A DNA stretch of 64,000 nt from Cliona cf. orientalis (GCA_963930775.1 OZ005695.1:3534001-3598000); one strand, 5' to 3'; numbered from the stretch's first letter, positions 52,965 to 64,000 are shown. Numbers and translations are program-made. The notes: a model not told the origin generated them from the letters alone.

Positions 52965-54936
52965 GTCAATGGTATCTCAGTAGGCATGCATAGTTGCACT
53001 CTAGTATTATTATTTTGATGATCATGTTGACCCTTCCCTTGTAGCAGCCATACAACATATTATATTATACCACCTGTTGTGGCCAAAAGTTTGCCACCAA
53101 ACATCAAGCTAGTAACAATAATTATTATGTGATAATAATATTATTATACTGCAAATTATTAAGGCGACATGCAACTATAAACCACAGGTGAGGACCAGTG
53201 TTTAATACAGAGGGTGTGGTGCTCTTGGACTTCCCATTCTGGTTCCTAATTCAGATTTCCCAAAATTTCCGACTCTACCGTATACTTTGTATGATTTGTT
53301 TCCCACCCCACTACTTATCGTATAATCAGTGATCCTGTGTGCGTTTATATACCAAGCTTTGAGGCCTATATATATCTCACTCAAAGGAACTAGTCTACAT
53401 CATCATAATTGGGAGTGAACCCCACACTAATCAGTACATACATTTTTCCTTCTTGATCTTTATAGCTACAATAGATTGTGCTCAGTTAAATTATGATGAT
53501 ACTTGTACATGTACTTTGGATCAAAGATATCAGTGGGCCAACCCTTTACTATGTTATGAGCGAGGGCCTGTCCCCTTGATCACCCTAGTAGTAATACTAA
53601 TACTTTAATTATATATAACAAGCTTGATTCTTTTTACTCTGTACATGCAAACACACATTGTACTCATGATTGTCTTAGACTAGCTTTCCTTCCACTGGTT
53701 ATCGGGTCTTCTTTAAGCAAATAATATTATAGACACACACTTTGAGCAAGAAGATATCAAATAGTCAATTGCTTCAGTTGGTTACGTTCAGAGCACTTTA
53801 AAGCTAGAAATAGAATTCTATGTTATTTGAAGGAGACTGCAGGCCCCCAAGCAGTCAGAGAGTAGAAGCATGTGCCACATTCAAATTTCTCAAGAGTGTA
53901 AAAGAGTCTGGAACAATTATGACCAAAAAGGGGTCCCCTGGTCGTTTATGTAAGTCATAGGATGGATAGCTTCAGAAAATTCCATCATTGCTTCAGGATG
54001 TAAAAAGTATCATCAGCACCCCAATTTCTTGTGGAGGTGAAATTTTGGACGCTCCAAGCTTTTGATGTGACCTCAAATGCATAAATTTTTCAAGAGATCC
54101 GTTTTGACCAATTTGCTTAAATTTTTACACACAAAAATGTCATTTTTAATTACTGTATGAAAATTGTAAAATTATTCAGGGTGGGTTGGTATGTTTTTAC
54201 CCTGCGCGCATGCACAAGGGGTAATGTGATCGGTTTTGTCTGTCGTCTGTGATCTGTGACGTCTGTCGTTAGCACAGAAATCGCCAGATCTGGAGATCTA
54301 GGTATCTGAGCGACTTGTAAATATAATTTTTCTGTCGATATCGTCGAAAAACTGGCTTCATTATACTTCGAATCGTTTAGCAAGGTCTATGAGCGTTGTA
54401 ATACTGCATTTTGTTGGCTACGCCTATCAACACTACCCACCATATGCTTTCTGCTCATGCGCACAACCTGGCACAATATGTAGGTAAAGGTCGGCAACAG
54501 CCTATAGGTGGCATGCATATAGCTAGCTAGAGAGTTCGACATCGACGCTGCAGCGCGTGGGGTATGTGCTCTATAGAGCTATCGTTTTTGTATGTAGTCA
54601 TGCGCTGCAGTGACATACACGCAATGTATAATGGTCAAACCCCACATGTTGGAACATGACCGTAAAGGTTATCAACATTGGAGTCTAAGGAAAAATAACC
54701 ATGCAATGCTAATATCAATTGTAAAGGGAATAGATACTCAATCCAAGGGCGAGTAGCCTAAGTGAAGGATGATAATTAGTGGATACATTGTCTGTAGAGT
54801 GGGGGAACCCCTGCGTATGTGTGTGTGATTATTATCATCAAATGAATCTAATTTGGAACCAAACTGCAGTGTATCATGTTCTATAATTATATATGTATGT
54901 ATTGATTTCAGGTTCATAAGTACCTAAATTTCATTG
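52965..54936. other. Intergenic duplicated DNA
   Basis: No gene. 53330-53420 resembles 47630 and 63160. 53620-54000 is repeated at 57950-58250 and 63640-63870, and 54050-54930 at 58370-58870. A segment near 54190-54260 (ccctgcgcgcatgcacaaggg) looks like the end of a dispersed repeat. Confidence 0.6.
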
Positions 54937-56418
54937 AATGTAGAGTCCAATTTGCTCCAGTACAACATCTTCATTCAGATACCGTATGGCGGGTAATTTT
55001 CGTGGGGTGCTAATTTTCGTTATTTTCGTGGTTGACTTGGCAGTCACGAAAATTTCCACCCACGAAAATTAATGCCTACGGTACCAATGATGAGTCCGTG
55101 ATGATGGGCGTGGCCATAAACATCGTGGTAGCGAAGCTATTATGAACATTCCTAGTGTTTGCAAGTGACAGTAGCCACTGTCATCCAGCTGATAGCGTCT
55201 TAGACACTAATATTCTTCTAACTCATGCTATTTGTCCAAGTCTTTGTAGTAGTAATAAAGAAGATCGAGAGCGAGATCGAGCGTGTGTATCAATTACATC
55301 ATCGCTTGTGCCGGGTGCCACGCCCCTGAACTGATTGCTGCCACGAAATTTAAAACCACGAAAATTAATTTTGGGGGCCTTTTCGGACTTTCCGCGAAAA
55401 TTAATACCCACGAAAATTACCCGCTATACGGTATTCACTGTTAGTGCACACCCTCATCTCAATGTCATCCTGAGTTGGTTGAGGCAGCTGCTTACAGAAC
55501 CACGGTCCTCCTCTGTCACAGCACTCATTCTCCCCTTCACACCCCTCACCATCCCAGAGAGGGTTGTTAAAGTAGTAGCATCGCTGAGCTCTTGTCGTGC
55601 TACCAGTTTCACAGTAGTAGTCCTCACCAATAAAGTTGGGGACAACTCCCCGAAAGGTTGAGTTGAGACAGGGACAACCAGTGTTAGTGTTCTCTGCTGG
55701 ATTATCGCTGTTAGCTACAGCAAAGGTCCACACATGTTTCCATGGTGAACCATGTGTGATACTAACTCCATCAATGTAAGTTTCATTTATTTTTGGTGTG
55801 AATCGAGATGGGCCAAAACCATTTGTTTGGTTGTTTGGTAGTACTGGTATCCTACTACTTTGCCACAGACCTGCCTATACTCCACTCCCTGAGTGCTGAA
55901 TATAGTTGAAGAGCATCCTGGAGCAAGGCTTGGCTTGCGACACAGTCTCCTTCCCTCAGTGACATTGTAGACCAGTCCAGGAGGGCACTGGGAGTGGTTG
56001 TTCCTCATGTCCACATTAGCAATTCTCATCCAGCCTCCAGTTTGACCAAATGTAGTGTTAGTTCCCATCTCACAGTAGACCTCCACGGCTCCTGATGCTC
56101 CCTGTATCCAGTAGTAGCCAGATCCATAGCTAAGCCTTTGTTCTGCTGTTTGTTGGCAGGAACAGCTAACTCAAAATGGTGGTATTTTAACCTTATGCTC
56201 ATGTTGTTCAGATAGCTTTGTGCAACATCTCTGGCTATAGGATCAGCTATCTGATCAGCGCTGATTTGCTGACTACCAACAACTGCTAGCTCTTCGGTAC
56301 TCCTATTTCCCTGTGCTGCACATACTCCACTTGCAGTTGGTACAGAATATAGCACTGAAATGAATGCTGCTATAAAGATCATGTTGAGGAAATGTTGCTG
56401 CTGTTTGATACTGTACAT
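54937..56418 (-). pseudogene. GGWMR-family pseudogene split by a MITE
   Basis: A divergent copy begins with a hydrophobic leader (MIFIAAFISVLYSVPTASG), shifts frame near 56165-56190, and reads EVYCEMGTNTTFGQTGGWMRIANVDM. It shifts again near 55835 (an extra gtttggtt-like unit), reads HVWTFAVANS through MRVCTNS, and is then interrupted by the element at 54982-55431. The last ~15 codons lie beyond it at 54937-54979. Its N-terminal half is the most divergent in the array. Confidence 0.85.
54982..55431. mobile_element. MITE with CCGTATRGCGGGTAATTTTC ends, inserted in a gene
   Basis: 450 bp. Left end CCGTATGGCGGGTAATTTTC, right end (reverse complement) CCGTATAGCGGGTAATTTTC. TA at 54980-54981 and 55432-55433 is the target duplication: removing the element and one TA gives cattcagatattcactgtta, matching the other gene copies. 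Internal repeats carry ttttcgtggg/cccacgaaaat. Confidence 0.93.
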
Positions 56419-57144
56419 TTAGCTAGCTAACTGTTGGTATGCCCTTTGATAGGAGTTCTTCCTTTTGGCATGATGTACTACAAATTAAGATAATATGCAA
56501 TTTCATACCACTTAACTGCATGCCAAGTACCTCTTAGACTAACTGAGTTTCTATAAAGTAGTTTTAAAGCTAACTATAATACCGTATATGCTCGAATAGA
56601 AGCCTCATCCAAATGAACACTGATCTCGTTTAGAAGCCGGGAGCTCACCAGTATCTCGAGAAAATTAACACCGAGTCTCAAGTAGAAGCCGGGTGCCTTT
56701 AAGGGAGCGTGGCACCTATCTATTGCGCTAGGCATTAGCTGCGGGGTCAGAGTTTCATCTAGTATCAAAAATTTAGGGTGAAAGTGTAGGTGTATTTGGC
56801 ATGCCAAGTTCCTTGGGACCTATTTTTAGGAGAATTTCTTTTATTCCTCCAGATTGTCTTGTGTAATTTTTAATCAAAAACTAATGCTAGTGGTTGGATT
56901 TGGTGACTTAATGTAGTATTATGATGCTTAATTTAATTAAAGTCAAATTTTTGGGGGGTGGGGGGGGGGGAACTTCCCCCCTAACCATCCCCCCCCCCCA
57001 CTAGATGAAACTCCAGGAGTGTGGTGTTAGTAGTTGCGATTCGCAAATGAGTGCAGACCTTCTGTAGCTGCTTCTGGAAACTTTGTCAACACAATGTAGG
57101 CATTTCTGCAAGGTATAGGATATTATAAGGAAGCATACACTTGA
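56419..57144. other. Intergenic, includes one end of a CCGTA element
   Basis: No gene. At 56582 a terminus CCGTATATGCTCGAATAGAA preceded by TA starts what looks like another TIR element (with gaagccggg repeats to about 56710), but no matching right end was found. A G/C homopolymer patch lies at 56953-57000. Confidence 0.5.
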
Positions 57145-57373
57145 TCAACAGAGGCTATTGTATTGGTACCCTATTACTTTGCCACAGACCTTCCTATACT
57201 CCACTCCCTGAGTGCTGAATATAGTTGAAGAGCATCCTGGAGCAATCCTTGGCTTGCGACACAGTCTCCTTCCCTCAGTGACATTGTAGACCAGTCCAGG
57301 AGGGCACTGGGAGTGGTTGTTCCTCATGTCCACATTAGCAATTCTCATCCAGCCTCCAGACTGACCAAAACTA
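57145..57373 (-). pseudogene. Orphan middle fragment of a GGWMR gene
   Basis: Contains only FGQSGGWMRIANVDM through QVCGKV-like KVCGKVIGYQY. The end and beginning of the gene are missing. Confidence 0.85.
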
Positions 57374-57435
57374 TGAAAGATATACAGAAAAGGACCAATG
57401 CAGCAATAACATAACAAGGATTTATAGACTACTCA

Positions 57436-57668
57436 TAGTCATTGAACATAGAGTTCAATTTGCTTGAGGACTACGTCTTTTACTAAGTATAATTAGTGCA
57501 CACCCTCATCTCAATGTCATCCTGAGTTGGTTGAGGCAGCTGCTTACAGAACCACGGTCCTCCTCTGTCACAGCACTCATTCTCCCCCTCACACCCCTCA
57601 CCATCCCAGAGAGGGTCGTCAAAGTAGTAGCATTATTTAGTCTCATTTCTGCTGCCAGTTTCAAAGTG
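57436..57668 (-). pseudogene. Orphan 3' fragment of a GGWMR gene
   Basis: Encodes the C-terminal third only (DDPLWDGEGCEGENECCDRGG to the terminal Glu-Leu region). It lies upstream, in gene orientation, of the middle fragment at 57145, so the two are not parts of one normal gene. Confidence 0.8.
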
Positions 57669-58875
57669 CATATCAGGACTTTTCTGAGCATTGATAACAC
57701 GCACACAATACAAAACACAATGTTCTCTCTGGTATGAAGCTGAAAGTTACAATTTTGATCCATATCAATATTTTATTTTCTTCTTCATGATTCACGCCAG
57801 TTTTACTATTGTGCTACCAGCAGCACCGAGCCCTCCCTTTGCATTAATATTCCGCCTACATATATCTCACTTGAAGGAACTGTCATACTTTGCGCTAGTC
57901 TACATCATCGTAATATTACTAATGCTTAAATTGTAACAAGCTGATTCTTTCTACTCTATACATACAAACACAAATTGTACTCGTGATTATCTTAGACTAG
58001 CTTACCTTCCACTGGTTGTCAGGTCCTCTTTTTTAGTTTTAGCAAATATAAACAACAGTTTGAGTAAGAAGATATCGATTGCTTCAGTTGGTGACGTTCA
58101 GAGCACTTTAAAGCTAGAAATGGAATTCTGTATTAATCCAAGGCGCCTGCAGGCCCCCAAGCAGTTGTGCAGATAGTGGAAGCATGTGCCACATTCAAAT
58201 TCTCTCAAGAGTGTAGAAGAGTCTGGAACTATTATGATAAAGAAGGGGTCCCCTGGTCATTCATGTAAGTCAGAGGATGGATAGCTTCAGAAAATTCCGT
58301 TGTTGCTTTAGGGTGTAAAAAGTATCGTCAGCTCCCCAATTTCTTGTAGAGGCAAACTTTTGGACACTCCAAGCTTTTGATGTGACCTCTAATTGCATAA
58401 ATTTTTTAAGAGATCTGTTTTAACTGATTTGCGTAATATTTTTCATACACAAATAATATGTCACTTTACAGTATGAAAATTCTTTAGGGCGAACTGGTAT
58501 AATTTTATTGTGTGTAATCATGTGCTGCAGTGACATGCGTGCAATGTATCATGTTCAAACCCCACGTGTTGGAATATGACCATAAAGGTTGTCAACATCC
58601 GAGTCTAAGGAAAGTAACCATGCAGTGCTAATATCAAAACCAGCTTGTAACAGGAATAGATACTCTGTCCAGGGGCGGGCAGCCAAAGTGAAGGATAATA
58701 ATTATCTACAAGTATAGCAAGTTAGTGTGGGGAAACCCCTGCATACGTGTGTATAATTGTTGTTAAAAAATGAATTTAATTTGTAATCAAACTGCAATGT
58801 ATATACATGTACATGTATATGTTCTATAATTACATGTGTGTATTGATTTCAGTTGAACGAGGTTCGTGTACTATT
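57669..58875. other. Intergenic duplicated DNA
   Basis: No gene. It matches 53560-54930 over most of its length, including gcttcagttggt-acgttcagagcacttt and gcaggcccccaagcag. Confidence 0.6.
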
Positions 58876-59859
58876 TCATTGAATGTAGAGTTCAATTTGC
58901 TCCAGTACAACATCTTCACCCGAATTTACACTGTTGGTGCACACCCTCATCTCAATGTCATCCTGAGTTGGCTGAGGCAGCTGCTTACAGAACCACGGTC
59001 CTCCTCTGTCACAGCACTCATTCTCCCCCTCACACCCCTCACCATCCCAGAGAGGGTCATCAAAGTAGTAGCGTTGCTGAGCTCTTGTCCTGCTGCCAGT
59101 TTCACAGTAGTAGTCCTCATCAACAAAGCCGGGGATGACTCCTCGAAAGGTTGAGTGGAGACAGGGACAGCCAGTGTTCTCTATTAGATTATCATTATTA
59201 GCAGCAGCAAAGGTCCACACATGTTGCCGTGGTGAACCATGTGTGATGCTAACTCCATCAACGTAAGTACGATTGATTAGTGGTGATGTGTACTTGGAAG
59301 GACCAAATCCGTTTGGTCCATAGTACTGGTATCCTACTACTTTGCCACAGACTTGCCTGTACTCCACACCCTGTGTGCTGAACATAGTTGAAGAGCATCC
59401 TCGAGCAAGGCTTGGTTTGCGACACAGTCTCCTTCCCTCAGTGACATTGTAGACCAGTCCAGGAGGGCACTGGGAGTGGTTGTTCCTCATGTCTACATTA
59501 GCAATTCTCATCCAGCCTCCAGACTGACCAAAACCATTGTTAGGCCCCATTTCACAGTAGACACCCACAACTTCTATCGCTCCCTGTATCCAGTAGTAGC
59601 CAGACTGATAGCTTGGCCTTAGCTCAGCAATCTTATTGCAAGTGATGGCTGGATTATTTGACAATAGTGCAAAATCTTTTTTCAAAGCCTGAAACTTTTG
59701 GATGACAGACTTAATTGTTTTGTATCTTAGACCGTTGCTATAGATTTTCAGATCAGGTACCACTACAGTTGTGTTGCTTTCCCTGGCTGGACAAATACCG
59801 TTGGCATATGATGAACAGACCGCTATGATACCAGTGATTAGTACAACTTTGGCAATCAT
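58876..59859 (-). CDS. GGWMR-family secreted protein, intact, divergent copy
   Basis: Single-exon gene of 327 aa from MIAKVVLITGIIAVCSSYANG (59859). It has the same layout as the gene at 51873: signal peptide, helical segment (here more divergent: VIQKFQALKKDFALLSNN), GGWMRIANVDMRNNHSQCPP, VDGVSITHGSPRQHVWTF, DPLWDGEGCEGENECCDRGG and the end LEQIELYIQ. The middle loop before CPCLHSTF is shorter (NNDNLIENTG), and the segment after the last YCETGS reads RTRAQQRYYF where the other intact gene has KNEPKRRYYF. All Cys of the family are kept. Probably functional. Confidence 0.9.
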   Translation of the reverse strand: MIAKVVLITGIIAVCSSYANGICPARESNTTVVVPDLKIYSNGLRYKTIKSVIQKFQALKKDFALLSNNPAITCNKIAELRPSYQSGYYWIQGAIEVVGVYCEMGPNNGFGQSGGWMRIANVDMRNNHSQCPPGLVYNVTEGRRLCRKPSLARGCSSTMFSTQGVEYRQVCGKVVGYQYYGPNGFGPSKYTSPLINRTYVDGVSITHGSPRQHVWTFAAANNDNLIENTGCPCLHSTFRGVIPGFVDEDYYCETGSRTRAQQRYYFDDPLWDGEGCEGENECCDRGGPWFCKQLPQPTQDDIEMRVCTNSVNSGEDVVLEQIELYIQ

Positions 59860-59944
59860 TTCTTAGTAGTATTTCTAATTGCTTGTTTGTTATGCACTCT
59901 TTGTTTTGGTCAAGTCTGAGCATAGCACATCGTGCAAGGCATGA

Positions 59945-59951
59945 CTTTATA
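59945..59951 (-). promoter_or_regulatory. TATA box of GGWMR gene 58876-59859
   Basis: TATAAAG on the minus strand, about 86-92 bases before the ATG, as in the other copies, although the flanks have diverged. Confidence 0.65.
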
Positions 59952-61098
59952 GTGCGTGGCAATGTTATGTATGTCATGTACATGTACCGGTATGTAGTAC
60001 ATAGTGTACTACCAAAAAATCAGTAAGCCCTTAATACTATAGCTCACTGTTAAAAATAGTGTGTTGTGTTGACACACTTTTGGTGTGCCTGTACAGATAC
60101 TTAAATTTAGCACGCCAAATGTGTGTCAGTCAACATCCTCTGTTTGGTGTGTTCTACAACACTGAAATAGTGTGTTGCACAGCACTTACTTAGTGTGCTC
60201 AGTAGGGATTGTGGTATGTTTCTGTAACATGCAACAAGGTGTATTAAATTTCATTTTCAATATCAAAATGATTCCAATAGCATTACTACAACAATAGTAT
60301 TCATTCAAAAGACATGGTTGTAGTACTATTACTTTTGCTGTTTGGAAGCTCTCATTGGTGTTGAATTATAACCCTCAACTTTGGAGAAACAACAATCTTG
60401 CTGCTACTGCTGCTGTTATTTCATCTAATAGGAAAAGCAGCAATAATATTAACTCAACTGGCTGAATTAGCATGTTATATGAGTGGCCATGATTATTCAT
60501 AGCGTACAAAATTAAGGATTATGGAAACAGATAGGATGCATGCATCGTCCCTTTTTCATAGCTGGTCATAAAAGCAAATTTACAGGTACTGTACAATTAT
60601 CCATTTACATTCAATAAGGTACATACTGTTAACATAATTTATATCCCAAATGGTCCCTTTTGTTACTCTATACATAATAATATAGCAAGGTACACAGTTA
60701 CTGAAAATAGAATTTTACTGCAGATAATAAGAGTGTTGGAGTAATGGGTATAATATATACTATTCCATGTAGATAGTCTCATTTGTATAATATGACTCAT
60801 ACTGGTGTAGCTACTGATTACTGACTGTTGTAGCTACATGCATGTAGATCATGATACACCAACCAGACATGATATGAAAATCAGTTTCGACTGTTAGGCA
60901 TGCAAGAATATGAATCTATGTCTACCTGACCAAACATCTTAAATAGTCCCTTAGCTAGTTTTGGTGGTGGGGGGGGGGGGGGGGGGGGGGCAGTGTTTCA
61001 TACAGAGGGTGGGGTGCCCTGGGATTCTCCCCTCAAGCTTTTCTGACTCTACTGTATACTCTATCTACTTATTTGTATAATCAGTGATTCTGTATATA
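59952..61098. other. Intergenic, no gene seen
   Basis: About 1.1 kb. Repeated words such as tagtgtgttg and ttggtgtg at 60050-60210 suggest an old repeat. A G-run of about 25 bases is at 60967-60990. Confidence 0.4.
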
Positions 61099-61244
61099 CT
61101 GTATAGCTGGAAAATTTGGCAGGGAATTAAAAAATACTACTCGTATTATATGTATAGCAATCCCATACCGAACCACCAAATTTAAATCTGCTAATATTCT
61201 TGTAATAGCGATTTTGAGCTCAACCAATATTTCTGGCTATACTA
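61099..61244. mobile_element. Short CTGTATAGC-type MITE
   Basis: Left end CTGTATAGCTGGAAAATTTGG; the right end (reverse complement) contains GTATAGCCAGAAATATT; TA on both sides. It looks like an internally deleted relative of 27181-27397. The right border is approximate. Confidence 0.65.
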
Positions 61245-61343
61245 TATATGAAACACTGGGGAGGTGAGCATTAGCCCACATGACAGATGTGCAGATAAAA
61301 TAACAATGCAGCAATAACATAGCAAAGACCTAGTTAATAGTCA

Positions 61344-62343
61344 TTGAACATAGAGTTCAATTTGCTCGAGAACTACATCTTCTACAAAACGTTTATTATT
61401 AGTGCACACCCTCATCTCAACGTCATCCTGAGTTGGTTGAGGCAGCTGCTTACAGAACCACGGTCCTCCTCTGTCACAGCACTTATTCTCCCCCTCACAC
61501 CCCTCACCATCTCAGAGAGGATCGTCAAAGTAGTAGCGTCGCTGAGCTCTTGTCCTGCTGCCAGTTTCACAGTAGTAATCATTGCGAACAAAGTCAGGGA
61601 CAACTCCCCAAAAGGTTGAATGAAGACATGGGCAGCTAGTAGCTATACTCTCCTGAATTACTTGTGTTGACAGCTTCATCATAAGCTGCAGCAAAGCTCC
61701 ACACATGTTGCCGTGGCGAACCATGTGTGATGCTAACTCCATCAACGTAGGTACGATTGATTAGCGATGATGAGTACTTCGAAGGACCAAATCCATTTGG
61801 TTGGTAGTACTGGTATCCTACTACTTTACCACAGACTTGCCTATACTCCACTCCCTGGTGGCTGAACGTAGTTGAAGAGCATCCTGGAGCAAGGCTTGGC
61901 TTGCGACACAGTCTCCTTCCCTCAGTGACATTGTAGACCAGTCCGGGAGGGCACTGGGAGTGGTTGTTCCTCATGTTCACATTAGCAATTCTCATCCAGC
62001 CTCCAGACTGACCGAAGCCATTGTTAGGCCCCATCTCACAGTAGACGTCCACAGCTCCTGACACTCCCTGTATCCAGTAGTAGCCAGATCCATAGCTTGG
62101 CCCTAGCTCAGCAATCTTTCTGCAAGAATTTGCTGCATTTTTTGAAGTTAGTGCAAAATTATTGTTCCTAGCCAGAAAATTTTGGATAGCAGATTCGATT
62201 ATTTCATCACTTAGACCATTACTGCTGATTGTCAGATAAGATAGTGCTACAGTTGTGTTGCTTTCCCTGGCTGGACAAATACCGTTGGCATATGATGAGC
62301 AGACCACTATGATAGCAGTGATCAGTACAACTTTGGTAGCCAT
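61344..62343 (-). pseudogene. GGWMR-family copy with 4-base insertion and stop
   Basis: The frame from MATKVVLITAIIVVCSSYANG (62343) is intact to VNTSNSGEY. A 4-base insertion (tagc, near 61640) shifts it, and further on the conserved DPLWDGEG has TGA in place of the Trp codon (near 61512). The rest, to the stop at 61344, is conserved. Without these two changes it would be a ~331-aa family member. It shares its promoter sequence with the copies at 45657 and 51873. Confidence 0.88.
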
Positions 62344-62429
62344 TAACAGTAACTGTTACTTGGTGAATTGCCAGTTTGTTATGTTCTCTTTGCTTGGTCC
62401 AAACTTCAGCACATGATGCAAGAGTATGA

Positions 62430-62436
62430 CTTTATA
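62430..62436 (-). promoter_or_regulatory. TATA box of GGWMR copy 61344-62343
   Basis: TATAAAG on the minus strand, about 87-93 bases before the ATG, in the conserved context gactataaagtcat. Confidence 0.65.
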
Positions 62437-62934
62437 GTCAATGGTATCTCTGTAGGCATGCATAGTTGCACCACTGATATTGTTATTTTGATGATCATGA
62501 TGACCCTTCCCTTGTAGCAGCCTTACAACATATTATAATTATACCACCTGTCACGTGTGGCCAAAAGTTTGCCACCAAACATCAAGCTAGCAACAATAAT
62601 TATTATGTGTTAATAATATACTACAAATAATTATTGAGGTGACATGCAACAGTTATAAACCACAGGTGGGGACCAATGTTTAATACATAGGATGTGTTGC
62701 CCCGGGATTTCCCATCTCTAACTCAGATTTCCTCATTCAAACGTTTTGACTCTACCATATACTTTGTATTAGTTTCCCATCCGACTACTTATTGTATAAT
62801 CAGTACTAGTGATCCTGTATGAAACACTGGGGAGGGAGGGTGGGGTAAGCATTTGCACACATGACTGTAGATGTACAGAAAAAGGACCAATGCGGCAATA
62901 ACATAGCAAGGATTTATAGACTACTCCTACTCAT
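62437..62934. other. Intergenic, part of duplication unit
   Basis: No gene. Similar to 46751-47224 and 52965-53330. Confidence 0.6.
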
Positions 62935-63140
62935 AGTCAATTGAACATGGAGTTCAATTTGCTCGAGGACTACATGTATGTCTTTTACAAAATGTTTACT
63001 GTTACTGCACACCCTCACCTCAATGTCTTCCTGAGTTGGTTGAGGCAGCTGCTTACAGAACCACGGTCCTCCTCTGTCACAGCACTCATTCTCCCCCTCA
63101 TACCCCTCACAATCCCAGAGAGGGTCGTCAAAGTAGTAAC
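62935..63140 (-). pseudogene. Orphan 3' fragment of a GGWMR gene
   Basis: C-terminal part only (GYYFDDPLWDCEGYEGENECC to the end LEQIELHVQ). Gly and Cys positions of the DGEGCEG motif are altered to DCEGYEG, a sign of relaxed constraint. No upstream part is attached. Confidence 0.8.
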
Positions 63141-63247
63141 CTTTTTCAGCCTCTCCCTCTGCATTCATACACCATGCTTGGAGGTCTATCACACTCAAAG
63201 GAATTATCTTAACCTAGTTACGTCATCATTAATAATTAAAACTAATA

Positions 63248-63604
63248 CCGTAGACTCCCGCGATTACGCCCCCCCTTTGTGCATGCTAGGATTGGGCAAA
63301 AGTGGGGAGGGGGCTTATATGCGGGATCCTTACATTTCTGTGTGATGACCATTACCGACCGTCGAATACCACGTGCCCCGGGCGCGCGATCTCTGGGCAA
63401 AACTCGAGAAAAACAACAAAGTAAGGCTTATTGTGACACAAATAGCTAGTTTGCTAGCTGTAGCTACTGTTTTTATTGACTTATGGACTCCATTTTACAG
63501 TCAGGGGGGGGGGGGCTTATACGTGCCTATGCAGGAACTTGAGCTAAAAATGGAGGGGGGGGGGGCTTATGCGCGAGGGGGGGTGTAATCGCGGGATTCT
63601 ACAG
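63248..63604. mobile_element. MITE with CCGTAGACTCCCGCGATTAC ends
   Basis: 357 bp. Left end CCGTAGACTCCCGCGATTAC, right end (reverse complement) CTGTAGAATCCCGCGATTAC; TA at 63246-63247 and 63605-63606. Inside, a motif of a G run followed by ggcttata(t/c)gcg is repeated. No coding capacity. Confidence 0.88.
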
Positions 63605-63606
63605 TA

Positions 63607-64000
63607 CTTATAATAATTATAACAAACTGATACTTTCCACTCTGTACATGCACACACACATTGTACTCACAGTTGTCTTAGACTAGCTTAATTATCTTCC
63701 ATTGGTTTGAGCAAGAAGATATCAAATAGCTGATTCCTTCAGTTGGCTACCTTCGGAACACTTTAAAGCTGGAAATGAAATATCTGTATTAATTCAAGGA
63801 GCATGCAGGCCCCTAAGCAGTCAGAGTGTGGATGCGTATATGCCACGTATGAATTCTGTCAAGAGAGTGGAATAAACAGAGAATAAAAGTAATAATTATA
63901 ATGAGAACTTGGACCCCCTCTTTTTGTTCTCCAGGTCCATATATTTTGAAATATTTGGACCGCACCCCCTCCCGGCCCTTATACTTCAGAAATATATGGA
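63607..64000. other. Intergenic duplicated DNA to window end
   Basis: Matches 53620-53900 and 57950-58220, which suggests that another GGWMR duplication unit follows beyond the window. Confidence 0.55.

Noticed and set aside
45660..61639. Repeated plus-strand frames (about 91 and 68 aa) opposite each GGWMR 3' end
   Set aside because: Their similarity is a by-product of the conserved minus-strand gene; they have no independent start context or domain.

Overview
The window looks like nuclear DNA of a demosponge. The evidence is compact animal genes with many short GT-AG introns (a PICK1 orthologue, an I-BAR/SH3 protein, eIF3B), NACHT/Death-domain (NLR-like) relics of the type expanded in sponges, a tandem family of secreted 'GGWMR' proteins known from sponges and cnidarians, and A+T-rich intergenic DNA crowded with short inverted-repeat elements. 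The species is not determined; an Amphimedon-like demosponge is my best guess.

Layout. 1-12 kb: broken NLR-like sequences on the minus strand (300-1858, 4200-6132, 8490-8682, 9131-11891), mixed with a Copia LTR plus RNase H scrap (3634-4200) and terminal-inverted-repeat elements (1164-1777, 6542-6827, 7837-8218). 12.2-13.05 kb: decayed Gypsy gag-protease. 15.157-19.842 kb: complete, apparently very young Ty3/Gypsy retrotransposon on the minus strand, with two 250-bp LTRs that read as identical, a 5-bp target duplication (GGTTT) and one open 1341-aa Gag-Pol frame.

20-45 kb is the ordinary host-gene block, arranged as two divergent pairs: PICK1 (minus) with a PH-START gene (plus), and an IRSp53/BAIAP2-like I-BAR-SH3 gene (minus) with eIF3B (plus). 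Exon phases add up across all four models, giving 416, 506 and 402 aa and a 524-codon partial eIF3B. An intronless coiled-coil gene lies antisense in a large eIF3B intron. eIF3B stops being recognisable at 45029, without the C-terminal part normal for the family.

45-64 kb is a segmentally duplicated array of the GGWMR family, all on the minus strand: two intact genes (51873-52871, 58876-59859), two nearly intact ones broken by small indels or a stop (45657-46657, 61344-62343), one pseudogene with a MITE inserted in its last codons (54937-56418), and several orphan fragments. The better copies share a TATA-containing promoter about 90 bp before the ATG. Inside the array is a two-exon gene for a secreted Gly/Tyr/Arg-rich repeat protein with an acidic propeptide (47878-48496).

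Across the window at least nine non-autonomous elements share a terminus beginning CCGTA or CTGTA and are flanked by TA. They sit in introns, between genes and in one coding region.
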